Shown piece by piece: positions 1-7,190 of a stretch of DNA of 11,124 nucleotides. Both the position numbers and the translations under genes were made by a program. Location: contig JAAZLD010000422.1 of NCBI GenBank assembly GCA_012799495.1, positions 1-11,124 on the forward strand. The letters run 5' to 3'. The number at the start of each line of letters is the position of its first letter. Position 1 is the first letter of the stretch. The notes under the pieces are model-generated. The model was not told the origin of the DNA. It saw only the letters and a program-made list of their open reading frames with translations, and did not search any database. Source of the DNA: Desulfitobacterium sp. (GTDB lineage: Bacteria; Bacillota; Desulfitobacteriia; Desulfitobacteriales; Desulfitobacteriaceae).

Positions 1-1
1 T

Positions 2-2929
2 AATGAAGCTTGCTCTTCCGGATGTGGCTCCTTCGTGGAGACCTTTGCGAACTCATTGAATATGGAAGTAAAGGATTTTGCCCATATTGGCCTAAAATCA
101 CAAAATCCTGTGGATCTGGGAACTCGTTGTACTGTATTTATGAATTCGAAAGTAAAGCAAGCCCAAAAGGAAGGGGCAACAGTTAGCGATATCTCTGCCG
201 GTATATCCATGTCCGTAATTAAGAATGCCTTGTTTAAAGTAATTCGCTTAAGGAACACTGAAGAACTAGGGGAAAAAATAGTTGTTCAAGGTGGGACCTT
301 TTATAATGATGCCGTCCTACGCTCCTTAGAAAAAATTCTCGCTAGAGATGTAGTAAGACCTGATATAGCAGGTATTATGGGTGCCTTTGGAGCGGCTTTA
401 ATAGCGAGAGAACGGTATGAAGATGGTTATGAGAGTGCTCTACTTCCTTTAGATGAATTAGAAGCTTTCCAAGCAGAAACAATTATGAAACGCTGCGGAT
501 TATGTGGCAACAACTGTCTCTTAACTATCAATCACTTTTCTAACGGTGATGAATTCATATCTGGAAATCGCTGTGAACGGGGGTTAGGGTTTGAAAAAGT
601 AGAAGTTAAGATTCCTAATCTCTATAGCTATAAATATAAGCGAGTATTCCAATATAAGCCATTACCAAGGGAGCAGGCACCTCGTGGAACAATAGGGATT
701 CCTAGGGTACTGAATATTTATGAGGATTATCCCTTCTGGTTTACCTTCTTTACTGAACTAGGATACAGAGTAGTCCTTTCCGGCCGTTCAACCAAAAAAC
801 TCTATGAATCTGGGATGGATACTATCCCATCTGAATCGGAATGCTTCCCAGCCAAAATAGTTCATGGTCATATTGTAGACTTGGTGAATAAAGGGGTCAA
901 AAAGATTTTCTATCCATCAATCCCTTTGACAAAACCAGAAGATCCTGATGCTAATAATCATTTTAATTGTCCAATTGTTACTTCTTACTCAGAAAACATC
1001 AAAGCAAATATGGATATTCTAGATAGAGAGAATGTGAAGTTTTATCAGCCTTTCCTGCCTATGGACAATCCTAAGCGCATGAGGAAGCGCCTCCATGAAG
1101 AATTAGGTTCTGCAGAAGGACTATCTTCGAAAGAAATAGCTGAAGCCTTGGATAAGGCCTATGCAGAACAGGAAAGATATATGGAGGATGTAAGAAAAAA
1201 AGGGGAAGAAGCTTTAAGATATATTGATGAGCATGGTATTAAGGGAATCCTTTTAGCAGGCCGTCCTTACCATATTGACCCGGAAATAAACCATGGTATA
1301 CCAGAATTGCTTTTAGGTTATGGTTTAGCAGTAATATCTGAAGACTCTATTAGCCATTTAATGAACCCCGAACGACCCTTGAGAGTGGTGGATCAGTGGA
1401 CCTATCACGGTCGTTTGCATGCCGCAGCTCAATATGTCGCAACAAAAACTAACTTAGAACTTGTTCAGTTAAACTCTTTTGGCTGTGGATTAGATGCTGT
1501 AACTACAGACCAAGTCCAGGAAATCCTGGAGCGCTACGGCAAGATCTACACTGTATTAAAGATCGATGAAATTACCAATTTAGGGGCAGTTCGCATTAGA
1601 ATCCGCTCACTTTTAGCTGCCATGGCCGAAAGAGATAAGCAAGGATTTAAACCTGAGAAGCTATACGATCCCAAAAGACGGGTGATTTTCACAGAAGAAA
1701 TGAGGGAAGAATATACCATTATCGCCCCTCAAATGGCTCCTCATCAATTCCAATTTTTGAGAACTGGTTTCCAAAAAGCCGGTTATAAGATTGAAGTTCT
1801 ACCCTCAGTGGATCGGGAGGCTATCGATGAAGGATTAAAGCATGTCCACAACGATGCCTGTTACCCTACCATCATTGTAGTGGGGCAGTTGTTGGAGGCT
1901 TTAAAATCTGGCAAATATGATCTAAATAAAACCGCCATCCTTATTACCCAAACAGGTGGTGGCTGTCGTGCAACAAACTATATTGCTTTTATCCGTAAAG
2001 CCTTGTATGACGCTGGTATGGAGCAGATTCCCGTGATCTCTCTCAATGCCTCTGGCCTAGAATCTAATCCTGGATTTAAAATTACTGCCAAGATGGTACC
2101 GGATTTAATGTGGGCTATTGTTTATGGGGATTTGCTCATGAATGTTCTTCATCGAGTAAGACCTTATGAAAAAGTTCCTGGCTCTGCTAATGCCCTTTAT
2201 GATTACTGGGTGGAAAAATGTCAAGAAGCCCTTTGGAAAGGGGATAAAAAAGAGCACAAAAGGAATATCCACAAGATTGTACAGGACTTTGACAACTTAG
2301 AGATCTACGAAGATCTGGTAAAACCTAAAGTTGGTATCGTCGGTGAAATTTTGGTTAAATATCATCCTACAGCTAACAATAATTTGGTAGAAGTTTTGGA
2401 AGCTGAAGGAGCCGAAGTTATCCAACCAGATCTCATGGGATTCCTACTCTATTGTGCTTACAACGCCAAGGTTAAGTTTGATATTCTTTCAGGAACTTTT
2501 GAAGGAATGTTTAAAGGGATGCTTTCGGTAAAAGTGATGGAGCACTACCGGAAAGAAGTACGCAAAGCTATGAAGGCAAGTAAGCGCTTCACTCCTCCCA
2601 GCACCATCGAAGAGATTGCCTCCTATGCTCAAGAGCATATTTCCCTAGCCAACCAAACAGGGGAAGGATGGTATTTGACAGGAGAAATGGTGGAACTCCT
2701 CCATAAAGGAGTTATGAATGTAGTTTGTTTACAACCTTTTGCCTGTCTACCCAACCATATTATCGGTAAAGGAATGATTCATGCCTTACGGAAATCTTAT
2801 CCATCAGCAAATATTGCTGCCATCGACTATGATCCAGGGGCTAGTGAAGTGAATCAACTGAACCGGATTAAGCTCATGCTTTCTGTAGCTAAGGAAAGCT
2901 TGAAAAAATCTCCAGAAGTTGCTAAATAA
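2..2929 (+). CDS. Acyl-CoA dehydratase activase / 2-hydroxyacyl-CoA dehydratase-like fusion protein (5' end outside window)
   Basis: C-terminal 975 residues of a large fusion; the frame is open to the window edge, so the true start lies upstream and the GTG at 35 is internal. The first residues carry the Cys-containing CSSGCGSF stretch (Cys 4 and 8 of the fragment) typical of the cluster-binding part of BcrA/BadF/HgdC-type ASKHA ATPases. GGTFYNDAV and GIMGAFGAAL of the same fold follow. A Cys-rich linker has Cys 165, 168, 172 and 191. The DUF2229-type region follows (ESECFPAKIVHGH, NSFGCG), then dehydratase-like parts with ACYPTI, TGGGCRATNY and QPFACLPNHI. Family knowledge: HgdC-type ATPases use ATP to push low-potential electrons onto an Fe-S dehydratase or double-cubane partner; in these giant fusions both parts share one chain and the substrate is usually unknown. 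Probably cytoplasmic. Linkage to the methyltransferase genes downstream suggests, but does not show, a role in corrinoid reduction. Confidence 0.85.
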   Translation, partial: NEACSSGCGSFVETFANSLNMEVKDFAHIGLKSQNPVDLGTRCTVFMNSKVKQAQKEGATVSDISAGISMSVIKNALFKVIRLRNTEELGEKIVVQGGTFYNDAVLRSLEKILARDVVRPDIAGIMGAFGAALIARERYEDGYESALLPLDELEAFQAETIMKRCGLCGNNCLLTINHFSNGDEFISGNRCERGLGFEKVEVKIPNLYSYKYKRVFQYKPLPREQAPRGTIGIPRVLNIYEDYPFWFTFFTELGYRVVLSGRSTKKLYESGMDTIPSESECFPAKIVHGHIVDLVNKGVKKIFYPSIPLTKPEDPDANNHFNCPIVTSYSENIKANMDILDRENVKFYQPFLPMDNPKRMRKRLHEELGSAEGLSSKEIAEALDKAYAEQERYMEDVRKKGEEALRYIDEHGIKGILLAGRPYHIDPEINHGIPELLLGYGLAVISEDSISHLMNPERPLRVVDQWTYHGRLHAAAQYVATKTNLELVQLNSFGCGLDAVTTDQVQEILERYGKIYTVLKIDEITNLGAVRIRIRSLLAAMAERDKQGFKPEKLYDPKRRVIFTEEMREEYTIIAPQMAPHQFQFLRTGFQKAGYKIEVLPSVDREAIDEGLKHVHNDACYPTIIVVGQLLEALKSGKYDLNKTAILITQTGGGCRATNYIAFIRKALYDAGMEQIPVISLNASGLESNPGFKITAKMVPDLMWAIVYGDLLMNVLHRVRPYEKVPGSANALYDYWVEKCQEALWKGDKKEHKRNIHKIVQDFDNLEIYEDLVKPKVGIVGEILVKYHPTANNNLVEVLEAEGAEVIQPDLMGFLLYCAYNAKVKFDILSGTFEGMFKGMLSVKVMEHYRKEVRKAMKASKRFTPPSTIEEIASYAQEHISLANQTGEGWYLTGEMVELLHKGVMNVVCLQPFACLPNHIIGKGMIHALRKSYPSANIAAIDYDPGASEVNQLNRIKLMLSVAKESLKKSPEVAK

Positions 2930-2955
2930 CTCCGCTAGATTTGTTCTCAGTAACT

Positions 2956-2997
2956 AGGCTGTTCTTAATTGTTCGCGATAAGAACAGCCTTTTCTTT
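2956..2997 (+). terminator. Rho-independent terminator or attenuator between the activase and the URO-D gene
   Basis: AGGCTGTTCTTA (2956-2967) pairs perfectly over 12 bases with TAAGAACAGCCT (2979-2990) across an 11-base loop, followed by TTTCTTT. It lies 26 bases after the activase stop and ends at the ribosome site of the next gene. No promoter fits between the T-tract and the start at 3010, so transcription of the URO-D gene must either read through this hairpin or start at or before it. Confidence 0.75.
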
Positions 2998-3004
2998 AAG
3001 GAGG
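2998..3004 (+). promoter_or_regulatory. Ribosome binding site deciding the URO-D start
   Basis: AAGGAGG, five bases before ATG 3010. It sets the start at 3010. The in-frame TTG at 2941 would make the terminator hairpin coding and adds 23 residues unlike the family. Confidence 0.85.
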
Positions 3005-3009
3005 TTAAT

Positions 3010-4185
3010 ATGGCGAGTAACAAGGAATTGTTATACCAGGAAAGATTAGCCCGTTATAACACTGCCTGTGAAGGGGGAAAACCTGATAAAGTGCCTATCC
3101 GCCTTACCCTCAGTGAATATGCAGCCAAGCACGCTGGCCTTCCCTTAGAAGAAATCTATTATGATTTAGACAAAAATGTTATTGCTGTGGATAAAGTTTT
3201 AGCTGATTTTGATATAGATGTAGTTTTTGGGAGTCCTAGCCTTTGGTGGGGAGCTGCTCATGATGCTGTAGGAGCAAAATATGCTAAATTTGCTGGACGG
3301 CATTTAGCCCCTAATCAACAGTTTCAATTTGTGGAAAATGAATATATGTTACCTGATGACTATGATGATTTTATAGCTAATCCAACTAGATGGATTTTGG
3401 AAAAGTTATTTCCTCGGATCCATGAAGAATTTTCTGAGCCAGGCTCTTGGCGAGGAAGCTTGGCTTTAATTAAGGGAGCTTCATCTTTTTTAATGGCCAA
3501 TAACAAGAGTCTGGAAGCAGAAAAACATTGGGCTCAGAATTATGGGATTCCCCTTGCAAGTAAAGGGATGACTAAGGCTCCTTTTGATACATTAGGGGAC
3601 ACTTTGCGTGGATTAAAAGGAATTATAAAAGACTTACATAGACGTCCTGAAGAACTATTAAAAGCCTTAGAGGTGTTAATTCCTCATAATATTTATTATG
3701 GAATGGCATCATCTCAGTATGGAGATAATCTACCAATATTTATGCCATTGCATCGGGGGAGTTATCCTTTCCTAAATCCCCAACAATGGAGTACTTATTA
3801 TTGGGCACCTCTAAAAAAAGTGATTGAAGGTTTATGGTCACAAGGAAAACGTACAATTTTTTATGCGGAAGGAAACTGGACTCCCTATCTAGAAGAAATC
3901 TCTGAATTACCTGATCACAGCATTATCTTTCATGTTGATAAAACAGATATAGGAAGAGCTAAGAAAATTCTCGGTTCTCGATTTTGTCTTAGTGGAAATG
4001 TACCTAACTCTCTATTAGCTTATGGGACCCCTGAGCAAGTCCGAGAATATGTAAAAAGGCTATTAGATGATCATGCTGGAGATGGTGGATTTATTATTGA
4101 TTCTGCTGGTATTATGCAGATCGATGTGAAAACCGAGAATTTAGAGGCCTTAATTGAAACAACTCGCAAATACGGAGTTTACTAG
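3010..4185 (+). CDS. URO-D superfamily protein, probable corrinoid-dependent methyltransferase
   Basis: 391 residues. The fold is that of uroporphyrinogen decarboxylase/MtaA/CmuA-type proteins. The C-terminal half is diagnostic: FYAEGNW, then HVDKTD (His 308), then FCLSGNVPNSLL (Cys 326), TPEQVREYVKRLL and GGFIIDSAGIM. It is not HemE, because the N-terminal HemE signature (a P-W-x-M-R-Q-A-G-R-like stretch) is absent. Family members move methyl groups between a substrate or coenzyme and a corrinoid protein. The classical zinc motif His-X-Cys of MtaA/MtbA is replaced here by His-Val-Asp, so metal binding may differ or be lost. A corrinoid protein gene lies about 1.1 kb downstream on the same strand, which supports a methyltransfer role over porphyrin synthesis. 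The methyl donor cannot be read from the sequence. No signal peptide or membrane segment is visible, so it should be cytoplasmic. Confidence 0.8.
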   Translation: MASNKELLYQERLARYNTACEGGKPDKVPIRLTLSEYAAKHAGLPLEEIYYDLDKNVIAVDKVLADFDIDVVFGSPSLWWGAAHDAVGAKYAKFAGRHLAPNQQFQFVENEYMLPDDYDDFIANPTRWILEKLFPRIHEEFSEPGSWRGSLALIKGASSFLMANNKSLEAEKHWAQNYGIPLASKGMTKAPFDTLGDTLRGLKGIIKDLHRRPEELLKALEVLIPHNIYYGMASSQYGDNLPIFMPLHRGSYPFLNPQQWSTYYWAPLKKVIEGLWSQGKRTIFYAEGNWTPYLEEISELPDHSIIFHVDKTDIGRAKKILGSRFCLSGNVPNSLLAYGTPEQVREYVKRLLDDHAGDGGFIIDSAGIMQIDVKTENLEALIETTRKYGVY

Positions 4186-4199
4186 AGGGGGTCAAGAGA

Positions 4200-4367
4200 A
4201 TGCCTAAGGATAAAAAAACAGAAACTTCTCCAGGGAGCTGTCTTCCTTGGGAGAAAGTAACAGAAGAATATGGGAAAGTTACTGGTAATGAAGATCTTTT
4301 AAGGAAACAATGGGAAGAACTTGATAAGTTTGCATATCTTTATTTATGGTGGTGGGTCCAAAGATAA
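4200..4367 (+). CDS. Small 55-residue Trp-rich hypothetical protein
   Basis: ATG at 4200 is preceded by AGGGGG (4186-4191) at an 8-base spacing; the URO-D stop at 4185 is only 14 bases upstream, so the two are probably co-transcribed. The product starts with a Lys-rich segment (MPKDKKTETSPGS), continues with an acidic/basic mixed region (WEKVTEEYGK, LLRKQWEELDK) likely to be helical, and ends with an aromatic tail, FAYLYLWWWVQR. It has five Trp and one Cys. The hydrophobic tail is too short for a confident membrane span. I do not recognise a family. Good ribosome site, tight spacing and protein-like composition support a real gene; function is unknown, perhaps an accessory to the methyltransferase. 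Confidence 0.65.
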   Translation: MPKDKKTETSPGSCLPWEKVTEEYGKVTGNEDLLRKQWEELDKFAYLYLWWWVQR

Positions 4368-4428
4368 ACTAAAGGAAGTAATTTAAGGGATTGTAAGAAA
4401 AGTAACAATTTAAAAGATGGTATATTGG

Positions 4429-4458
4429 TAGACAAGTAGTGTTCTATTTAGATAGAAT
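4429..4458 (+). promoter_or_regulatory. Probable vegetative promoter of the gntR-corrinoid operon
   Basis: TAGACA (4429-4434; five of six match TTGACA), an 18-base spacer, then TAGAAT (4453-4458; five of six match TATAAT). It lies 72 bases before the gntR start. The region 4368-4529 between the small ORF and gntR holds no further gene and no convincing terminator, so read-through from upstream is also possible. Confidence 0.55.
4442..4457 (+). promoter_or_regulatory. Inverted repeat overlapping the -10 box, candidate GntR operator
   Basis: TTCTAT-TTAG-ATAGAA, a perfect 6+6 inverted repeat. It covers the downstream part of the spacer and nearly all of the predicted -10 box, so a bound dimer would block RNA polymerase. 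It is next to a GntR-family gene, which suggests autoregulation (inference). Confidence 0.45.
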
Positions 4459-4490
4459 GTAATAAAGGGAAAATAATAAAAAAAGAAATA

Positions 4491-4508
4491 TATATGTTTT
4501 AACATATA
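4491..4508 (+). promoter_or_regulatory. Second inverted repeat in the gntR leader
   Basis: TATATGTT-TT-AACATATA, perfect 8-base arms around a 2-base centre, 21 bases before the GTG start. It could be a second operator bound as a roadblock or a weak AT-rich RNA hairpin near the ribosome site. Its sequence differs from the first repeat, so they may bind different proteins. Confidence 0.4.
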
Positions 4509-4529
4509 GTTGTATAGGGGAAAAGTAGG

Positions 4530-5297
4530 GTGTCAAAAATGAATGATGAGCTTAAAATTGATAAAAACTCAGTTATACCAATCTATTATCAGTTAGCTAA
4601 ACTTTTAGAAGGACAGATTTTGAGGGGCGAACTAAAACCTGGGGAAGCTTTACCTACAGAAACAGAGATTGCTAACCGTTTTGAAATCAGCCGGATGACA
4701 GTTCGGAGAGCTATTTCCGAGCTTATTTCCGCCGGAATGGTAAAAGCTCAACAGGGGAAAGGTACTTTTGTTTCTTCACCTAAGTTAAATAATGTTTTTA
4801 TCGAATTGAATGATTTTGATGAGGAAATAGAGAAAATTGGTTTAAAATTAAATACAACTATTCTCGGTGCCAAAATCGTTAAGACTGACTCTAGGTTGAT
4901 GCGGATTTTTGAAATAGATGATCCCAATACTCGTTTTCTATTTTACCGTACTGTCCTTTCTGCTGATGATGAGCGACTTGTATATGAATGTAAATACACT
5001 TTTTATACTAAGAAAAAGCCTATTCTCGAGTCCAATATTAAGGATCCAAGTCTAACTGGATTGGTTAAGGCTAATATTGATGTTTTGCCTGTAAGCTCTA
5101 AGAAAGTCTTACAAGTATCTGTTGCAACAAAGGAAGAGGCTCGAATTTTGGGGATTCCCATCAATGCCCCAGTTTTTGTAGCTGAAGAACTTCTTTACGA
5201 TTTAGAGAAAAAGCCAGTGGGGTGGTCAAAAGCTATCTATCGGGGAGACCGCTATCAACTAACCATATATGATGGTTGGTTGAGAATAGATAATTAG
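4530..5297 (+). CDS. GntR family transcriptional regulator, HutC/UTRA type
   Basis: 255 residues. The N-terminal winged helix-turn-helix spans residues 16-82: IPIYYQLAKLLEGQI, LPTETEIANRF, SRMTVRRAISEL and QGKGTFV are hallmark GntR stretches. Residues ~95-247 form a UTRA effector-binding domain (FYRTVLSADDERLVYE, PVFVAEELLYD, GWSKAIYRGDRYQ). Such proteins are usually repressors released by a small metabolite. The start may be GTG 4530 (AGGGG at 4516-4520, 9-base spacing) or ATG 4539 (TAGGG at 4526-4530); the difference is three residues. The corrinoid gene follows closely, so it is probably regulated with it. The two inverted repeats upstream are candidate autoregulatory sites. The effector is unknown; the substrate of the methyltransfer module is a natural guess. 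Confidence 0.92.
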   Translation: MSKMNDELKIDKNSVIPIYYQLAKLLEGQILRGELKPGEALPTETEIANRFEISRMTVRRAISELISAGMVKAQQGKGTFVSSPKLNNVFIELNDFDEEIEKIGLKLNTTILGAKIVKTDSRLMRIFEIDDPNTRFLFYRTVLSADDERLVYECKYTFYTKKKPILESNIKDPSLTGLVKANIDVLPVSSKKVLQVSVATKEEARILGIPINAPVFVAEELLYDLEKKPVGWSKAIYRGDRYQLTIYDGWLRIDN

Positions 5298-5315
5298 TTT
5301 TGAGGGATTTAGAAT

Positions 5316-5320
5316 AGGAG
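5316..5320 (+). promoter_or_regulatory. Ribosome binding site favouring the TTG start of the corrinoid protein
   Basis: AGGAG, eight bases before TTG 5329. The alternative GTG at 5320 overlaps this site and would depend on GAGGG at 5302-5306 with a 13-base gap, so TTG 5329 is preferred. Confidence 0.6.
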
Positions 5321-5328
5321 TGAATAGA

Positions 5329-5982
5329 TTGCGTAATGAATTAGTACATGCACTAGCCGACCTTGATGAGGAAAAAACAGTCTCCTTAGTTCGAAAATTG
5401 CTTGAAGATGGGGAATCTCCTTTGGAATTGGTGAGCCAATGTCAAAAAGGAGTAGAGATAGTAGGTAGAAAGTATAGTGATGGTGAATACTATTTATCCG
5501 ATTTGATCATGTCGGAAGAAATACTTAAAGAAGTTATGGCTATCCTTGAGCCACTCATCGATAGCGATATTCCCACTAACGGAATGAGTGTAATCCTCGG
5601 AACCATTGAAGGGGATATCCATGATCTTGGAAAAAATATAGTTAAATACCTTCTTAAATCTTCCGGATTCCAAGTACATGATTTAGGGGTAGATGTTTCC
5701 CCTGAAACATTTGTTCAAGCTGTCAATGAAACAAAAGCTCCAGTTTTAGGTATTAGTGTCTTACTCTCCTTCTGTATCAATTCTGTTAAGAGGGTTGTTG
5801 ATCTCTTAGAAGAATCAGGGCTAAGAGATCAAGTGAAAGTTATTGTCGGTGGATATCCCGTCAATAAAATCGTTAAAGACTATACTGGAGTAGATTATTA
5901 TACCAATGAGATTTCCAGGCTTTTTGAAATTTGTCGTGTACTTAAAGAAGAGCTTAATGGAGAGGAAAAGATTGAACAATAA
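5329..5982 (+). CDS. Corrinoid (B12-binding) methyltransferase protein, MtaC/MtbC-like
   Basis: 217 residues from TTG 5329 (220 from GTG 5320). Residues ~1-85 form the helical cap domain (LADLDEEKTVSLVRKLLE, KYSDGEYYLSDLIMSEEIL). Residues ~86-205 form the Rossmann-like cobalamin domain. The base-off/His-on signature is complete: D96-I-H98-D-L-G101, 41 residues, S143-V-L145, 28 residues, G174-G175, matching the canonical DXHXXG-X41-SXL-X26-28-GG spacing. His98 is the expected lower cobalt ligand. Known role of the family: carries a methyl group on cobalt between a substrate:corrinoid methyltransferase and a second methyltransferase. It lies 31 bases after gntR, with which it is probably transcribed. 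The closest candidate partner is the URO-D protein at 3010-4185. The substrate is not readable from the protein. Confidence 0.93.
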   Translation: MRNELVHALADLDEEKTVSLVRKLLEDGESPLELVSQCQKGVEIVGRKYSDGEYYLSDLIMSEEILKEVMAILEPLIDSDIPTNGMSVILGTIEGDIHDLGKNIVKYLLKSSGFQVHDLGVDVSPETFVQAVNETKAPVLGISVLLSFCINSVKRVVDLLEESGLRDQVKVIVGGYPVNKIVKDYTGVDYYTNEISRLFEICRVLKEELNGEEKIEQ

Positions 5983-6019
5983 CCAAAACTAAAAGGACTT
6001 TCATAAACTGTAATTAACG

Positions 6020-6048
6020 AAAAGACCACCCAAAATGGGTGGTCTTTT
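6020..6048. terminator. Bidirectional Rho-independent terminator
   Basis: AAAAGACCACCC (6020-6031) and GGGTGGTCTTTT (6037-6048) form a perfect 12-base stem with a 5-base loop. The A-tract on one side and T-tract on the other let it end both the + strand corrinoid operon and the convergent - strand MscS operon, whose stop is 11 bases away. Confidence 0.92.
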
Positions 6049-6059
6049 ATATGCAGGTG

Positions 6060-7172
6060 TTAGCTCGTGTAATCAATTACTGGGTTATCCTGATTCTCCG
6101 TCTCATTAACGAGGAGGCGGCGAGCCGGTACAGCAACTGTAATATCTAGCTCTTCTAAGATATCCATGATCTTAAGGTTAATATCCTCCTGAACAATTAG
6201 AAACTCTTCCCATATAGTAGTTTTGGTAAAAAAGTACACTAGGATTTCCAGTCCATTCTCGCCAAAACCTTCGAAATAAGCAAAAATAGTCTGGGGATGT
6301 ACCTCTGGGTGGGATTTTAGCATGGCTCTTATTCTTTCAACACATTCTTCCGTTTGTGCTGAAGTAGTATTGTAATTGAGCCGCAGCTTGTAAGTGATGC
6401 GGCGTTTACCCATTTTGGACCAATTGGTGATAGGGTCATTACTCATCACTGAATTAGGTATCGTGACTAGGGCATGGGCAAAAGTACGTACTCTTGTACT
6501 CCGAAATCCCATTTCTTCCACTGTACCTTCCACAGTAGGTGTTTGAATCCAGTCTCCGATTTCAAAGGGTCTGTCGATCATAATTGTAATACTACCAAAT
6601 AGATTCGCTGCAGTATCCTTTGCAGCAAGGGCGAAGGCAAGGCCTCCTAGTCCTAACCCGGTAATAATTCCCGCCAGCTCATCAAACCAAACTTGGGCTA
6701 TTGTCAAGCCACCGAGAACGATAATGACTATTTTGGAGCCGTTTTTAAGGAAAGAGGCTAGCATATCGTCCACTCTGGCATTTCTTTTTTCCAGGATTTT
6801 ATGGAGCCATACTTCTAGATAATCTGTAGCACCATAAGCAATCCAGAAGATGGCGTAGAGGACCAAGGACCGAGTAATTCGGTCAAGAATCAATTTCAGT
6901 TCAGGCGAGAAGTCGATTAAACTACTGGCAAGATAAAACCCTAGGATGAGATAGGTCATAGCTATGGGTTTTTCAAAGGCAGTGAGAAGTTTATCGTCAA
7001 ATTTAGTCTTTGTCTTCCCAGTTACTTTTTTCAAAAGATTGATGAGGAGTCTGACAATTAGCCCTCGCGTTAGGAGAGTAAAAACAATGACTCCCAGGGC
7101 AATGACAATGCTCCAAAGGGAATGATCCAGTAATCCATTTAAAAAGGTTTGGATTTCTGCTACTTGGCTCAA
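6060..7172 (-). CDS. MscS family small-conductance mechanosensitive channel
   Basis: 370 residues. Hydrophobic helices lie at about 18-47, 68-87, 100-122 and 146-165; the pore-lining helix follows (GIITGLGLGGLAFALAAKDTAANLFGS, ~168-194), with the Gly/Ala pattern typical of MscS TM3. The beta domain begins at IMIDRPFEIGDWIQ and includes GTVEEMGFRSTRVRT and ITIPN-like VTIPNSVMSN. An alpha/beta cytoplasmic domain completes the fold. Family role: an inner-membrane channel that opens under tension to release solutes on osmotic downshock. The start is TTG (7172-7170), set by AGGAGGA at 7185-7179. It follows the radical SAM gene by 18 bases, probably as the second gene of an operon. It has more N-terminal helices than E. 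coli MscS, as is common in the family; gating or ion preference cannot be read. Confidence 0.92.
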   Translation of the reverse strand: MSQVAEIQTFLNGLLDHSLWSIVIALGVIVFTLLTRGLIVRLLINLLKKVTGKTKTKFDDKLLTAFEKPIAMTYLILGFYLASSLIDFSPELKLILDRITRSLVLYAIFWIAYGATDYLEVWLHKILEKRNARVDDMLASFLKNGSKIVIIVLGGLTIAQVWFDELAGIITGLGLGGLAFALAAKDTAANLFGSITIMIDRPFEIGDWIQTPTVEGTVEEMGFRSTRVRTFAHALVTIPNSVMSNDPITNWSKMGKRRITYKLRLNYNTTSAQTEECVERIRAMLKSHPEVHPQTIFAYFEGFGENGLEILVYFFTKTTIWEEFLIVQEDINLKIMDILEELDITVAVPARRLLVNETENQDNPVIDYTS

Positions 7173-7178
7173 AGGAAT

Positions 7179-7185
7179 TCCTCCT
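7179..7185 (-). promoter_or_regulatory. Ribosome binding site for the TTG-started MscS gene
   Basis: AGGAGGA on the minus strand, 6 bases before TTG 7172, inside the 18-base gap after the radical SAM stop. It justifies the non-ATG start; no ATG lies nearby in frame. Confidence 0.8.
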
Positions 7186-7190
7186 GACCT

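Noticed and set aside
2941..3009. N-terminal extension of the URO-D protein from TTG 2941
   Set aside because: It would translate through the terminator hairpin and ribosome site; ATG 3010 has an ideal AAGGAGG.
3010..4185. HemE uroporphyrinogen decarboxylase (heme synthesis)
   Set aside because: The HemE N-terminal substrate signature is absent and the neighbours are methyltransfer genes, not heme genes.
4391..4426. TTGTAA ... TATATT as a gntR promoter
   Set aside because: The spacing between the boxes is about 24 bases, too long for sigma-A; the 4429-4458 pair fits better.
4425..4436. NagR/HutC-like operator TTGGTAGACAAG
   Set aside because: Only the outer three bases are symmetric; the two perfect repeats nearby are better candidates and this stretch overlaps the predicted -35 box.
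5494..5679. 61-residue minus-strand ORF inside the corrinoid gene
   Set aside because: Lies antisense to strongly conserved cobalamin-binding codons, has no recognisable family and is best explained as a shadow of the real gene.
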